Shown here one piece after another: positions 26,582 to 34,832 of a DNA stretch of 64,000 nt. The stretch is from Shouchella sp047238345. GTDB taxonomy: Bacteria > Bacillota > Bacilli > Bacillales > Bacillaceae_D. The position numbers were made by a program, and so were the translations under genes. Location: the NCBI RefSeq assembly GCF_047238345.1, contig NZ_JBDFMQ010000001.1, forward strand, positions 3,472,001-3,536,000, given 5' to 3'. The notes under the pieces were generated by a model. It saw only the letters and a program-made list of their open reading frames with translations. It searched no databases and was not told the DNA's origin. Position 1 is the stretch's first letter; each line of letters opens with the position of its first letter.

Positions 26582-27280
26582 CTATGACGATTTCCTTGTT
26601 GTTTCAACTGCATCCATCGTTGAGACAGCTCCAAGCACAGGGAGGTCTAAGATTTTCTCAATATCTTTTTCTGTTTTTACCGTAGTATCTAAGTATTCAA
26701 GTAGAAAGGCTAGACCTACCGCACCCATTAACCCTACAACAAACGCGATTGCCATGTTTAAGACCGTATTTGGACTTGATGGCGATGGATCTTCTCCTAC
26801 CACTGCTTCTGATAAAATTGTGACGTTATCTGTGCTCAAAATATCAGGGATTTGCGTTTCAAACACGCTTGATAGTTCATTTACAATGTCAGTTGCTTCG
26901 ACTGGATCATCAACCTCCACTGTAACGAGTAAGACTTGAGAATTATTTTGATTTGTTACAGACACCATATTTTGTAGTGTACTAAGACTATAGTCTAGGT
27001 TTTGGTTATCAATCACTTCATTTAAGATACGAGGACTTTTAATAATTTGCGTGTACGTTCCTACCAACTCTAAACTTGTTCGGACATCATTTTGGGTGAC
27101 GCCTTCTTCTGTACCAGCTTGATAGATTAAGAGTTCTGCTGAACGCTCATACTTTGGAGTAAGGATAAAAGCACTAACAAGTGCACCAGCTAACATTGCT
27201 AACAACGGAATCGCTACTAATAATTTCCATCGTTGTTTTAATGTTTGAAAGATCTCTTTCAAACTAATCGTTTCTTCCAT
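26582..27280 (-). CDS. ywqC: Wzz-domain kinase activator / chain-length regulator (YwqC)
   Basis: A 232-residue membrane protein with an N-terminal segment near residues 20-40, an extracellular Wzz domain and a second segment near 175-195. It ends with a cytoplasmic tail that should touch the kinase encoded 20 bases downstream. The Wzz signature near the start is I-S-L-K-E-I-F-Q-T-L-K-Q-R-W. In Gram-positive bacteria the activator and kinase are separate proteins, as here. AGGAGG precedes the ATG, and an extended -10 promoter lies 43 bases upstream. No glycosyltransferase genes follow in this operon. Confidence 0.9.
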   Translation of the reverse strand: MEETISLKEIFQTLKQRWKLLVAIPLLAMLAGALVSAFILTPKYERSAELLIYQAGTEEGVTQNDVRTSLELVGTYTQIIKSPRILNEVIDNQNLDYSLSTLQNMVSVTNQNNSQVLLVTVEVDDPVEATDIVNELSSVFETQIPDILSTDNVTILSEAVVGEDPSPSSPNTVLNMAIAFVVGLMGAVGLAFLLEYLDTTVKTEKDIEKILDLPVLGAVSTMDAVETTRKSS

Positions 27281-27322
27281 CTAATCGCTAACCTCCTAAA
27301 CATATACCATAACTCAAATCGA

Positions 27323-27331
27323 ATTATATCA
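27323..27331 (-). promoter_or_regulatory. Extended -10 promoter of the ywqCDE operon
   Basis: Minus strand TGATATAAT is a perfect extended -10 element with no good -35 box. It abuts an inverted repeat at 27331-27359. Confidence 0.6.
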
Positions 27332-27359
27332 CAATTTGCTTGTAATATTGCGAAATTGT
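27331..27359. promoter_or_regulatory. Inverted repeat upstream of ywqC promoter
   Basis: ACAATTTGC faces GCGAAATTGT with about ten bases between. It covers the -35 region of the ywqC promoter and may be a regulator site; the regulator is unknown. Confidence 0.4.
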
Positions 27360-27554
27360 CGTCTTTTTTTATTCATGATTCTACCATTTTGTACAAGATC
27401 AGACGGAATTCTTCTTTTTGCATGGTTACCTTTTACGAAAAATTACAAAAGAATTGTCTTGTCCTTCTGAACAGCTTCTTTTATCCTAGTAAGAGGGACA
27501 TTATTCCATACTCTATTACACACTTACATTCCAATAGTAGAAAGGCGTACTTAA

Positions 27555-28475
27555 ATGAAGAAAAAGACGGCATTGAAAGTTACAGCACTCATCTTTGGCA
27601 TTCTTTTTTTAGCGGTGATTGGCTTTGGCCTTTATATTTTTAATGATATTCGCAGTACAGCGAATGAAATGTATGAGCCATTAGGTGATCGTCAAGGTTC
27701 ATCTCCAATAAGAGAGATTGAGATTCAAGATGGGGAGCCTATTTCCGTACTATTAGCTGGTGTTGACCATACGCCAGGCCGAGAAGAAGACGTTGTTGGA
27801 CGTTCAGATTCTATAGTTGTAATGACATTAAATCCTACAGATGGGTCCACAAAAATGTTATCGATCCCGAGAGATACAAGGGTTGATATTGTTGGCAGAG
27901 GGACAACCGAAAAAATTAACCACGCCCATGCTTACGGTGGTCCAGAAATGTTAATTAATACGGTAGAAGAAGCGTTTGATATTCCAATTGATCATTACGC
28001 AGGAATTAATATGGAAGGTTTCACACGCTTAATTGATGCGTTTAATGGCGTACAAGTTTATAACGATTTATCGTTCACAATGGATGGCTCACAATTTCCT
28101 GAAGGAACAATTGAACTTGATGGAGAGGAAGCATTAAAGTATACGCGGATGCGCTATGATGATCCACGTGGAGATGCCGGTCGTGCGAATCGTCAGCGCG
28201 ACGTGATTGAAGCATTAATGAACGAAGCAGCTTCCTTAGGTTCTGTTACGAAAGCTGGTGAGATTTTAGACGTACTTGGATCAACTGTTCGTACAGACTT
28301 ATCTTTAGGAGATATGTGGTCTTACCAATCAGACTATATGGATGCACTAAATCAAGTCGAGCAAATCGAAGTGAATTATACCGGACAAACCATTGATGGT
28401 CTATGGTATGCGATCGTGTCTGATGAAGAAAAAGCACGGGTTCGTGATGAAATGCGCAACCACTTAGACATATAG
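27555..28475 (+). CDS. LytR-CpsA-Psr (LCP) family glycopolymer transferase
   Basis: A 306-residue membrane-anchored enzyme with one N-terminal membrane segment (about residues 8-29) and an extracellular LCP domain. Signature stretches are G-V-D near 73, D-S-I-V-V-M-T-L-N, S-I-P-R-D-T-R-V, E-K-I-N-H-A-H-A-Y-G-G and Y-T-R-M-R-Y-D-D-P-R-G-D, including the Arg and Asp residues that bind the polyprenyl pyrophosphate substrate. LCP proteins attach teichoic acids or capsule to peptidoglycan. It is divergent from the Wzz/kinase/phosphatase operon, a common pairing in Firmicutes surface-polymer loci. Confidence 0.93.
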   Translation: MKKKTALKVTALIFGILFLAVIGFGLYIFNDIRSTANEMYEPLGDRQGSSPIREIEIQDGEPISVLLAGVDHTPGREEDVVGRSDSIVVMTLNPTDGSTKMLSIPRDTRVDIVGRGTTEKINHAHAYGGPEMLINTVEEAFDIPIDHYAGINMEGFTRLIDAFNGVQVYNDLSFTMDGSQFPEGTIELDGEEALKYTRMRYDDPRGDAGRANRQRDVIEALMNEAASLGSVTKAGEILDVLGSTVRTDLSLGDMWSYQSDYMDALNQVEQIEVNYTGQTIDGLWYAIVSDEEKARVRDEMRNHLDI

Positions 28476-28483
28476 TCATCGTT

Positions 28484-28518
28484 AAAAAATCGTGCTGATT
28501 GATCCAGCACGATTTTTT
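28484..28518 (+). terminator. Terminator after the LCP gene
   Basis: AAAAAATCGTGCTG pairs with CAGCACGATTTTTT around ATTGATC. The symmetric A/T flanks allow bidirectional use for the convergent SMR operon. Confidence 0.9.
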
Positions 28519-28540
28519 TCTTCTATTATAATTGGTGTAT

Positions 28541-28855
28541 CTAAGAAACGAGTCTCAATCCAATAACAGCCACAACGACTAGCCCAATAAAGAAAATGCG
28601 AAGTCGATCTTTTGACTCATTGTAATAAACCATGCCAACTAGCGCACTACCAACCGTTCCAATTCCTGTCCAAACTGCATACGCTACGCCAAGCGGAATT
28701 GTCTCCATAGCCAACCCGAGAAGGGTGAAGCTTATAATAAAACCAATAATTAGAACGGCAAAGCCTTTTCTCTTTTGCCCTTTCGTAATCATTTGGATTC
28801 CACTTACACCGACCACTTCAAAAATACCTGCGATAATCAACATTACCCAGCTCAT
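28541..28855 (-). CDS. Small multidrug resistance (SMR) transporter subunit
   Basis: A 104-residue protein with four membrane segments. The essential Glu lies in I-A-G-I-F-E-V-V (residue 13) and the conserved loop A-Y-A-V-W-T-G-I-G-T-V-G-S-A is present. It overlaps the preceding SMR gene by four bases (ATGA), so the two are translationally coupled and probably form a hetero-oligomer, as in the YkkCD and YvdRS pairs. These proton-coupled pumps export small cations such as quaternary ammonium compounds or guanidinium; the substrate here is not certain. Confidence 0.92.
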   Translation of the reverse strand: MSWVMLIIAGIFEVVGVSGIQMITKGQKRKGFAVLIIGFIISFTLLGLAMETIPLGVAYAVWTGIGTVGSALVGMVYYNESKDRLRIFFIGLVVVAVIGLRLVS

Positions 28856-29187
28856 GCTTCATCCATCCTTTCTACTTTCTTATCACCAGTGACGAGCTTA
28901 AGACCAAGCACACCTGCGAGTAATAAGACAATAAAAAAGAGCATCCATATATTAAACGGCGCATCAAATAGAACAATATCAACAAATACGGTTCCAACAG
29001 TACCTAACGCTACGAAAATTGCGTATACTGTACTCGTTGGCAAAACTGTAGCAGCACGAACGAGCAGGGTGAAGCTTATGATGATTCCAATCACCGTGAG
29101 TGTCCACTCAAATGGTGTACTAGCATATTTCAAACCGGTTGCCCAACCAACTTCGAAAATACCTGCTATAATAACTAAAATCCACAT
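28852..29187 (-). CDS. Small multidrug resistance (SMR) transporter subunit
   Basis: A 111-residue, four-segment protein with its essential Glu in I-I-A-G-I-F-E-V-G-W. The motif E-V-G-W-A-T-G-L-K-Y-A resembles SugE/Gdx proteins, which export guanidinium, while its partner is less like them. ATG 29187 lies about ten bases after GAGGTG; a GTG three codons upstream is too close to that box. It is the first gene of a two-gene SMR operon whose promoter is covered by a TetR operator. The layout of TetR plus two SMR genes recalls yvdT-yvdS-yvdR of B. subtilis. Confidence 0.92.
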   Translation of the reverse strand: MWILVIIAGIFEVGWATGLKYASTPFEWTLTVIGIIISFTLLVRAATVLPTSTVYAIFVALGTVGTVFVDIVLFDAPFNIWMLFFIVLLLAGVLGLKLVTGDKKVERMDEA

Positions 29188-29217
29188 AGGTCTCACGCAC
29201 CTCTTATAAAAAATGAA

Positions 29218-29241
29218 ATACTAACTAACGGTAGTTAGTAT
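29218..29241. promoter_or_regulatory. TetR operator of the SMR operon
   Basis: A perfect inverted repeat: ATACTAACTA (29218-29227), spacer ACGG, TAGTTAGTAT (29232-29241). It overlaps the -10 box of the SMR promoter and lies 48 bases before the divergent tetR start codon. Confidence 0.8.
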
Positions 29242-29265
29242 AGCACCGATTTTTAAGATTGACAA
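29237..29265 (-). promoter_or_regulatory. Sigma-A promoter of the SMR operon
   Basis: TTGTCA (29260-29265) and TATACT (29237-29242) on the minus strand are spaced 17 bases apart. The -10 box lies inside the operator arm, so bound repressor would block the polymerase. Confidence 0.8.
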
Positions 29266-29288
29266 TGACTTTTTGAAAGGATGGAATA

Positions 29289-29873
29289 ATGAGCACAAAA
29301 GAACGAATTATTGATGCGGCTTTGCAAGCATTTTCAAAGCACGGTTTTGAAGGAACGACGTTGGCCCAAATTGCAAAAAACGTAGGCATTCAAAAACCGT
29401 CTATGTATAATCATTTTAAAAGTAAAAATGAACTCTTTTTACTCATCTCCGAGCGAATTACGAATCAGTTGGTCACGAACATACAAACGACTGCTAAACA
29501 TTATGAAGAGACGGATATAGAGACAAGGCTTTACGCTGTCCTTAAACATAGCTGTGACTTTATCATTCACGAACAAGAAGGTGTTATGTACAAACGTTTT
29601 ATGCTCTTTCCACCAGCCGAGCTTAGGTCGAATGTACGAGAGATTGTGCAAGCAGGAGATCAAGAAATCAACCAGGTTCTTCACCAACTTTTTCAACAAG
29701 GCTTAGATGAAGGGCGACTTCGGCATATACCTGAACAAATGTTTCATTCTGCTTATTATTGTTTATTAGATGGCTTATTTACCGAAAGCTTCATTTATGA
29801 TGATTCTGACTTTCAACGCCGATTTAAAGAAGCCTGGACCGTTTTCTGGTATGGGATTTCAAAAGAATGTTAA
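29289..29873 (+). CDS. TetR family repressor of the SMR operon
   Basis: A 194-residue TetR protein with the helix-turn-helix at about residues 5-48 (A-F-S-K-H-G-F-E-G-T-T-L-A-Q-I-A-K-N-V-G) and a variable C-terminal ligand domain. It is divergent from the SMR pair with a perfect inverted repeat between them, so it most likely represses those genes and itself. It is clearly related to the TetR at 263-844; both have V-G-I-x-K-P-S followed by an aromatic recognition-helix end. GAAAGGATGG precedes the ATG. YvdT of B. subtilis is the nearest relative I can name by layout. Confidence 0.92.
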   Translation: MSTKERIIDAALQAFSKHGFEGTTLAQIAKNVGIQKPSMYNHFKSKNELFLLISERITNQLVTNIQTTAKHYEETDIETRLYAVLKHSCDFIIHEQEGVMYKRFMLFPPAELRSNVREIVQAGDQEINQVLHQLFQQGLDEGRLRHIPEQMFHSAYYCLLDGLFTESFIYDDSDFQRRFKEAWTVFWYGISKEC

Positions 29874-29961
29874 CCCCCCTTTCATTTTTTTAGGTTTGAG
29901 GGTCACACCCTATGGGAATTCATACACACAATACTGAATTTCTATTAGAGGAGAGATCATC

Positions 29962-30609
29962 ATGAATGTACTCGTCATTGGTGCAAATGGACAAGTCGGA
30001 AAACATGTTGTTCAACAATTAAAGGAAAGTGAACATACGTCGATTGCAATGGTTCGTAAAGAAGAACAAGTTGCCACTATGAACGATTTAGGAGCAGATG
30101 AAGTGGTTATTGCTGATTTAGAGGACGATTTTAGTCATGCCTTTAAACAAGCAGATGCTGTCATTTTTGCAGCTGGCTCAGGTGGTTCTACTGGAGCTGA
30201 CAAAACATTAATTATTGATTTATGGGGTGCGATCAAGTCATTTCAATATGCCGAAAAAGCATCAATTAACCACTTTGTTCAGCTAAGTTCAATTGGTGCC
30301 GGTGATCCAGACGCCCAGCCTGACAAAATTAAGCATTATATGGTGGCGAAAGCCGTATCGGATCAAATGCTCATGTCTACATCCTTATCTTATAGCATCG
30401 TCCGCCCAGGTCCGTTAACGAATGAAGATGCTACTGGCAAAATTAAAGTGGCTGACGCATTTAACGATGTTGGTGAAGATTCCATCACACGAGCAGACGT
30501 TGCTACTGCTCTCATTGATTCTCTCACGAACAAAGCAACGTACGGAAAGGCATTTGAAATTCTCGCAGGTGAAAAAGAGATCTCAGACGCCCTTTCCACT
30601 CTTAACTAA
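29962..30609 (+). CDS. NAD(P)-binding atypical SDR (YhfK-like)
   Basis: A 215-residue Rossmann-fold protein. The dinucleotide-binding loop is G-A-N-G-Q-V-G-K-H-V (residues 7-16), with V-I-F-A-A-G-S-G-G and H-F-V-Q-L-S-S-I-G-A following, and S-I-V-R-P-G-P-L-T typical of the NmrA/YhfK group. The classical Y-x-x-x-K pair appears as Y-M-V-A-K. The function is unknown; relatives act as reductases or redox sensors. GAGGAGAG precedes the ATG. It follows the TetR gene by 88 bases and ends at a strong terminator. Confidence 0.9.
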   Translation: MNVLVIGANGQVGKHVVQQLKESEHTSIAMVRKEEQVATMNDLGADEVVIADLEDDFSHAFKQADAVIFAAGSGGSTGADKTLIIDLWGAIKSFQYAEKASINHFVQLSSIGAGDPDAQPDKIKHYMVAKAVSDQMLMSTSLSYSIVRPGPLTNEDATGKIKVADAFNDVGEDSITRADVATALIDSLTNKATYGKAFEILAGEKEISDALSTLN

Positions 30610-30620
30610 ATCGATACAAC

Positions 30621-30655
30621 AAAGACCTGCTAATATGCATTAGCAGGTCTTTTTA
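30621..30655. terminator. Bidirectional terminator between the SDR and rodA genes
   Basis: AAAGACCTGCTAAT pairs with ATTAGCAGGTCTTT around ATGC, followed by T residues; it abuts the rodA stop codon. Confidence 0.9.
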
Positions 30656-31870
30656 TCCTCGTACGCGTTCCATATTGGCTGCTTCTCTTGATGTCTCAAA
30701 CATATAGCTTTTTTGCCTCATCGCAATGTTTAGCACAACACCAATCGCAATTAGGTTCGTCATGAGTGCACTTCCTCCATAACTTAAAAACGGAAGCGCA
30801 ATTCCTGTAACAGGCATTAAGCCAACTGTCATCGCGATATTTTGAAAAATTTGAAACGTCAACATCCCAGCTATCCCTGCAATAATATACGTCCCGTATA
30901 AATCCTTGCATGCCATTGCCAGCACGACCATTCGATAAATAAGTAGAAAGAATACACATATGACAAAGGTTGAACCAATAAAACCAAACTCCTCGCCAAT
31001 GACTGCAAAAATAAAATCGGTATGCAATTCTGGTATAGCGGCATTCGCTGCTTGAACGCTATTTAAAAACCCTACACCTGTCAATTGTCCCGAACCGATA
31101 CCGATGGTTGCACCTAGGGTTTGCATCGCATAACTCGATGCATATTCCTCAGGGTAGAGCCACCCGTAAATTCGCTCAAGTTGATGTGACTCTAATATCT
31201 CCCAAGCAATAAGTAAATCGACATAGTTAAAAAAGAGATAAAAAATGAACGCCACAAAAATGACTCCCGCACCTGCCAAGGATAAAATCATTTTTAATGA
31301 CATGTTAGAAACTAAAATTGCAACAGCCACAATAGAGACAAGAACAAGAGCTGAACCAAGATCTGGCTGCTTTAAAACTAAAAAGATCGGTGGTAAACTC
31401 ACTGCTACAATGAGACCTAATTTTATTAAATCAGCTTTCAATCCTTGTTCGGGATAGCGTCGGTTCAAATAGAAAACAAGATGTGCTAGCGTAAGCACTA
31501 AAATAATTTTCATAATTTCCGATGGTTGGTAAATGGCAGATCCGTTTACGCCAATCCACCTTGTTGCATTATTAACTGTTACACCAAAAAATTCTACAAT
31601 TAAAAGTAAAATCATACCAAACGCATAAAGTGGGATTGTTAAATATTTAAAATATTCGTAATCAATAAGCATGATGATTGCAATTAAAATGGCTCCAATT
31701 ATCATCCAACGCGCTTGTGACAAAACAAAGACATGACGATAGGCTTCATCTGAAACATATTGAGCTGTCGTCCCCGCATATATGGCCATCGCGCTTATAC
31801 ATAAAAGCAAAAATACTAGGAAGAGTAACGTATAATCAATTCGGTCACGCCAATGCTTATCCCGTTCCAT
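30653..31870 (-). CDS. rodA: SEDS-family peptidoglycan glycosyltransferase RodA
   Basis: A 405-residue polytopic protein of the RodA/FtsW/SpoVE family with about ten membrane segments. It polymerises glycan strands from lipid II during cell elongation together with class B penicillin-binding proteins. Visible motifs are N-A-T-R-W-I, Q-P-S-E-I-M-K, L-K-Q-P-D-L-G-S-A-L-V, F-A-V-I-G-E-E-F-G and P-V-T-G-I-A-L-P-F-L-S-Y-G-G-S. RodA is preferred over FtsW because of length and the separate location from division genes. It is divergent from galE. Confidence 0.9.
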   Translation of the reverse strand: MERDKHWRDRIDYTLLFLVFLLLCISAMAIYAGTTAQYVSDEAYRHVFVLSQARWMIIGAILIAIIMLIDYEYFKYLTIPLYAFGMILLLIVEFFGVTVNNATRWIGVNGSAIYQPSEIMKIILVLTLAHLVFYLNRRYPEQGLKADLIKLGLIVAVSLPPIFLVLKQPDLGSALVLVSIVAVAILVSNMSLKMILSLAGAGVIFVAFIFYLFFNYVDLLIAWEILESHQLERIYGWLYPEEYASSYAMQTLGATIGIGSGQLTGVGFLNSVQAANAAIPELHTDFIFAVIGEEFGFIGSTFVICVFFLLIYRMVVLAMACKDLYGTYIIAGIAGMLTFQIFQNIAMTVGLMPVTGIALPFLSYGGSALMTNLIAIGVVLNIAMRQKSYMFETSREAANMERVRG

Positions 31871-31967
31871 GATACCCCCCTTTTTTCCTTTACATCCCTA
31901 CTATCATACCATGTTTTTCGTTGCAACGTCGCGAATCATCTTGCATTTTACTTTTCGATTTTTTATT

Positions 31968-31976
31968 TGATATAAT
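31968..31976 (+). promoter_or_regulatory. Extended -10 promoter of galE
   Basis: TGATATAAT is a perfect extended -10 element 30 bases before the galE start codon; no good -35 box is seen. Confidence 0.6.
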
Positions 31977-32006
31977 TAATCTAACCTATTATAAAGGAGT
32001 TTTTTT

Positions 32007-33020
32007 ATGTCCATTCTTGTCACTGGAGGCGCTGGATACATCGGAAGCCATACATGTGTAGAGCTACTGAACGCTGGATTTGATGTGGTCGTAGTAGATA
32101 ATCTTACGAACAGTCGTGAAATCACACTAAAAGAAGTTGAATCGATTACAAATAAAAACTTAACACTTTATTCAGTAGATTTACTCGACTCGGAATCCTT
32201 ACATAAGGTTTTTGAAAACCACACCATCGACGCAGTGATTCATTTTGCCGGTTTAAAAGCGGTTGGTGAATCAGTTGAAAAACCACTCTATTATTACGAA
32301 ACGAATTTACGTACTACGATTAACTTATGTAAAGTCATGGAAGCACATCATGTACATAAACTTGTATTTAGCTCTTCTGCTACTGTATACGGAATTCCTG
32401 AACAGGTTCCTGTCTTAGAAACGGCACCGATCCAAGCTACAAATCCGTACGGTCGTACAAAGATTATGATCGAAGACATCTTACGTGATGTTGCCGCAGC
32501 GAGTGATAAATGGAGCATCTCACTATTGCGTTACTTTAATCCGATCGGCGCTCATAAAAGTGGACGTATTGGGGAGGAACCAAGCGGGATTCCAAATAAC
32601 TTAATGCCGTATATCACTCAAGTTGCAGTTGGAATAAGGGACGAGCTCTCCGTCTTTGGCGATGACTATCCTACAGAAGATGGCACATGCGTCCGTGATT
32701 ATATTCACGTTGTTGATTTAGCATTAGGTCATCTAAAAGCACTTGAAAAACTTGATTCTTCCTCTGGAACTCAAGCATACAACTTAGGAACCGGAAATGG
32801 ATACAGTGTTTTCCAAGTGATCTCAGCCTTTGAAGAAGCTTCAGGAAAAACCATTCCAAAAAAAGTTGCCCCACGTCGTGCTGGAGATGCCCCTGTCACG
32901 TACGCCGATGCAACAAAAGCGGAACAAGACTTAGGTTGGAAAGCGGAACGTGGCCTTCTAGAAATGTGCGAAGACTCGTGGCGCTGGCAATCTCACCGAT
33001 CAAAACAAAACGCAAAATAA
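32007..33020 (+). CDS. galE: UDP-glucose 4-epimerase
   Basis: A 337-residue extended SDR enzyme that interconverts UDP-glucose and UDP-galactose (or the N-acetyl forms) for surface polysaccharides and galactose use. The NAD-binding G-G-A-G-Y-I-G lies at residues 7-13. The catalytic Ser is in S-S-S-A-T-V-Y-G (S124), with Y148-x-x-x-K152 in P-Y-G-R-T-K. Substrate-binding R-Y-F-N-P-I-G-A and N-L-G-T-G are present. AAAGGAG precedes the ATG. It has its own extended -10 promoter and terminator, so it is monocistronic; it may supply sugar nucleotides to the polymer made under the nearby LCP/YwqCDE proteins. Confidence 0.95.
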   Translation: MSILVTGGAGYIGSHTCVELLNAGFDVVVVDNLTNSREITLKEVESITNKNLTLYSVDLLDSESLHKVFENHTIDAVIHFAGLKAVGESVEKPLYYYETNLRTTINLCKVMEAHHVHKLVFSSSATVYGIPEQVPVLETAPIQATNPYGRTKIMIEDILRDVAAASDKWSISLLRYFNPIGAHKSGRIGEEPSGIPNNLMPYITQVAVGIRDELSVFGDDYPTEDGTCVRDYIHVVDLALGHLKALEKLDSSSGTQAYNLGTGNGYSVFQVISAFEEASGKTIPKKVAPRRAGDAPVTYADATKAEQDLGWKAERGLLEMCEDSWRWQSHRSKQNAK

Positions 33021-33027
33021 AGAGACA

Positions 33028-33066
33028 AGCTTCGGAGGCGACAAGATGCTTCGAAGCTTTTTCTTC
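33028..33066 (+). terminator. Terminator after galE
   Basis: AAGCTTCG pairs with CGAAGCTT around a 17-base loop, followed by a T-rich tract. Confidence 0.75.
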
Positions 33067-33174
33067 GTACCTATGTATACAGCCCCCTTTAACCGTTGAC
33101 ACTAATCTTATTGTGTTAAGCAGTAGACATTCTGGGTATAGATAAAAAAGTAAAAAAACGAAAGAGGGATGGAC

Positions 33175-33444
33175 ATGCAGATAAAGAAATCAGCTGAACA
33201 ATACTGGATGGAGTCGGATCAGCAAGAGAAGATTGCTGAACTAACGTTTACAGATAATGAACAAACACTTACGATCACCCATACATTTGTAAAACCAGAT
33301 CATCGAGAACAAGGGCTAGGCGCTAAATTGATTGCAGCACTTGTGGAAGACGCTCGAAAAAATAAGCAGAAAATTGATCCTGTCTGTCCATATGCCGACG
33401 CACAATTTGAACAACATCCTGAATATAAAGACGTCCTTCTCTAA
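33175..33444 (+). CDS. GNAT-like acetyltransferase, YjdJ type
   Basis: An 89-residue one-domain protein of the short GNAT group (YjdJ/yeast Gtt-like). The core has T-H-T-F-V-K-P-D-H-R-E-Q-G-L-G-A-K-L, with the acetyl-CoA loop R-E-Q-G-L-G, and ends in D-P-V-C-P-Y-A, the typical C-terminal Cys-Pro-Tyr motif. ATG 33175 lies seven bases behind GAGG; the ATG two codons earlier is too close. The substrate is unknown. It stands alone. Confidence 0.85.
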   Translation: MQIKKSAEQYWMESDQQEKIAELTFTDNEQTLTITHTFVKPDHREQGLGAKLIAALVEDARKNKQKIDPVCPYADAQFEQHPEYKDVLL

Positions 33445-33540
33445 GGTTGTACAAAATCTTTCATACTTTCGTCCTTGTTTTCATGTTAAGATAGGGAAAG
33501 ATTTGCATGATTATAAATTTATTTACACGGAGGACTTTCG

Positions 33541-34815
33541 ATGAAAACAACCTTCACTATTTGCACTCGTTTGCGATTTGTGAGTGTTCTTTTTGGTGTC
33601 ATGTTACTAGCAGCATGCACAACACCCGAAAGTAGTCCTGCTCCTAATAATCCCGATGATCCAAATAATCAATCGAATAGTCAAAACGACGAGAATAACG
33701 TAAGCGAAGAAGAGCATCACCGTCAAACAAACGAGGAGCATGACGAAAGTGAATTAACTTTCTCTGTAGGAAACGAAACCCAAACACTTTCTGCTGAAGT
33801 CATAACAGCCCCGTTTGACGCCATGTATACCGTACCCGATGAAATGGACATATCCACCAGTGATCAAGCGTTAACGTTTACCGGTACTTCTACTTTGCCC
33901 TATGACTTACAGATTACGGTCAGCACGGAACCACTTCCTTCCGACGTTGATTTAGCTAAACAACGGGATTATACATCTTTATCTTTGCGCTCAAATGAAA
34001 ATGAGCCGAATGACATCGACTTAGAGCTTTTTCCGGAGCTGCCATTTGACTACTATTATTTAATCGAAACAGATAACGAAACAATCCATCGACTCGGTCT
34101 TTTTGATGAAGAAACGGACAAGATGTATCGCGCAACTTTAAATACACCAGAAATTGCAGCCACAGATCCAGATTCTTATCGTGCCGTTGTAAGCCTTTTT
34201 CACGCAATTGTGTCTTCAGCCAATGATATAGATGAAGACATTAATGTGGATGACGACCTTGCCTCTATGCCTCTTCTTGATAAACTACAGGACCGATCCA
34301 CTCACGATGAACAGGAAGAAACTGTTGATGAAGATTCTTCTGTTATGTCCATTCATTTTGAAGAAGAAGAGCATAACTTTTTTGTTGAGTCGCACACTCT
34401 TTTTGACTCCATTACGATTTCTCTTCCACAAGGCTACGAGAAACGATCTTTAGGCGAGAATTCATATAGTTTTACAAACCGAGAGGATGATGAATTCAGT
34501 GCTATCACACTCATTGTCGGGTTAACGCACCCTGACATTCCTCTTGACCTACATGTGAATGCTTTACGCTCATCAAATGAAGAATTACGAACAGAAGAGT
34601 ATCCAATGCTTGATGTCTTCGACTATGTGTTTGTAGAAGAAATCAATGAAACGAAATTATTTCAGAGCGCTACGCTAATAAAAGAACGAGAAGATGGTCG
34701 AATATTTGAAGCATCAATTCGAACGACCGAATCCTCTCTTGATGATCTTGCTTTTACAAAGCTCATGACTTCTTTATTAGATGTAACCGATGAGGAGGAG
34801 GAGCCTGTTAAATAA
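33541..34815 (+). CDS. Acidic two-domain lipoprotein, unknown
   Basis: A 424-residue exported protein. The signal peptide ends M-L-L-A-A-C (Cys26), and a low-complexity Asn/Asp/Glu/His linker follows (about residues 30-75). The rest looks like two diverged copies of one domain, about residues 77-230 and 262-418: each has a F-D-x-(hydrophobic) start, a Tyr/Phe-rich middle, R-A/E-A-(S/T)-x-x-T and a Leu-rich last helix. I do not recognise the domain. GGAGG precedes the ATG. The very acidic composition fits exposure to a high-pH outside. Confidence 0.75.
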   Translation: MKTTFTICTRLRFVSVLFGVMLLAACTTPESSPAPNNPDDPNNQSNSQNDENNVSEEEHHRQTNEEHDESELTFSVGNETQTLSAEVITAPFDAMYTVPDEMDISTSDQALTFTGTSTLPYDLQITVSTEPLPSDVDLAKQRDYTSLSLRSNENEPNDIDLELFPELPFDYYYLIETDNETIHRLGLFDEETDKMYRATLNTPEIAATDPDSYRAVVSLFHAIVSSANDIDEDINVDDDLASMPLLDKLQDRSTHDEQEETVDEDSSVMSIHFEEEEHNFFVESHTLFDSITISLPQGYEKRSLGENSYSFTNREDDEFSAITLIVGLTHPDIPLDLHVNALRSSNEELRTEEYPMLDVFDYVFVEEINETKLFQSATLIKEREDGRIFEASIRTTESSLDDLAFTKLMTSLLDVTDEEEEPVK

Positions 34816-34832
34816 GCAGGCTTCTTTTTTTA
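34802..34832 (+). terminator. Terminator after the acidic lipoprotein gene
   Basis: AGCCTGTT pairs with AAGCAGGCT and is followed by CTTTTTTTAT. The stem overlaps the stop codon, close to the end of the convergent polymerase gene. Confidence 0.75.

Noticed and set aside
28541..29196. Guanidine (ykkC-type) riboswitch for the SMR pair
   Set aside because: The leader between the promoter and the first SMR gene is only about 45 bases and is filled by the TetR operator; no room for a riboswitch.
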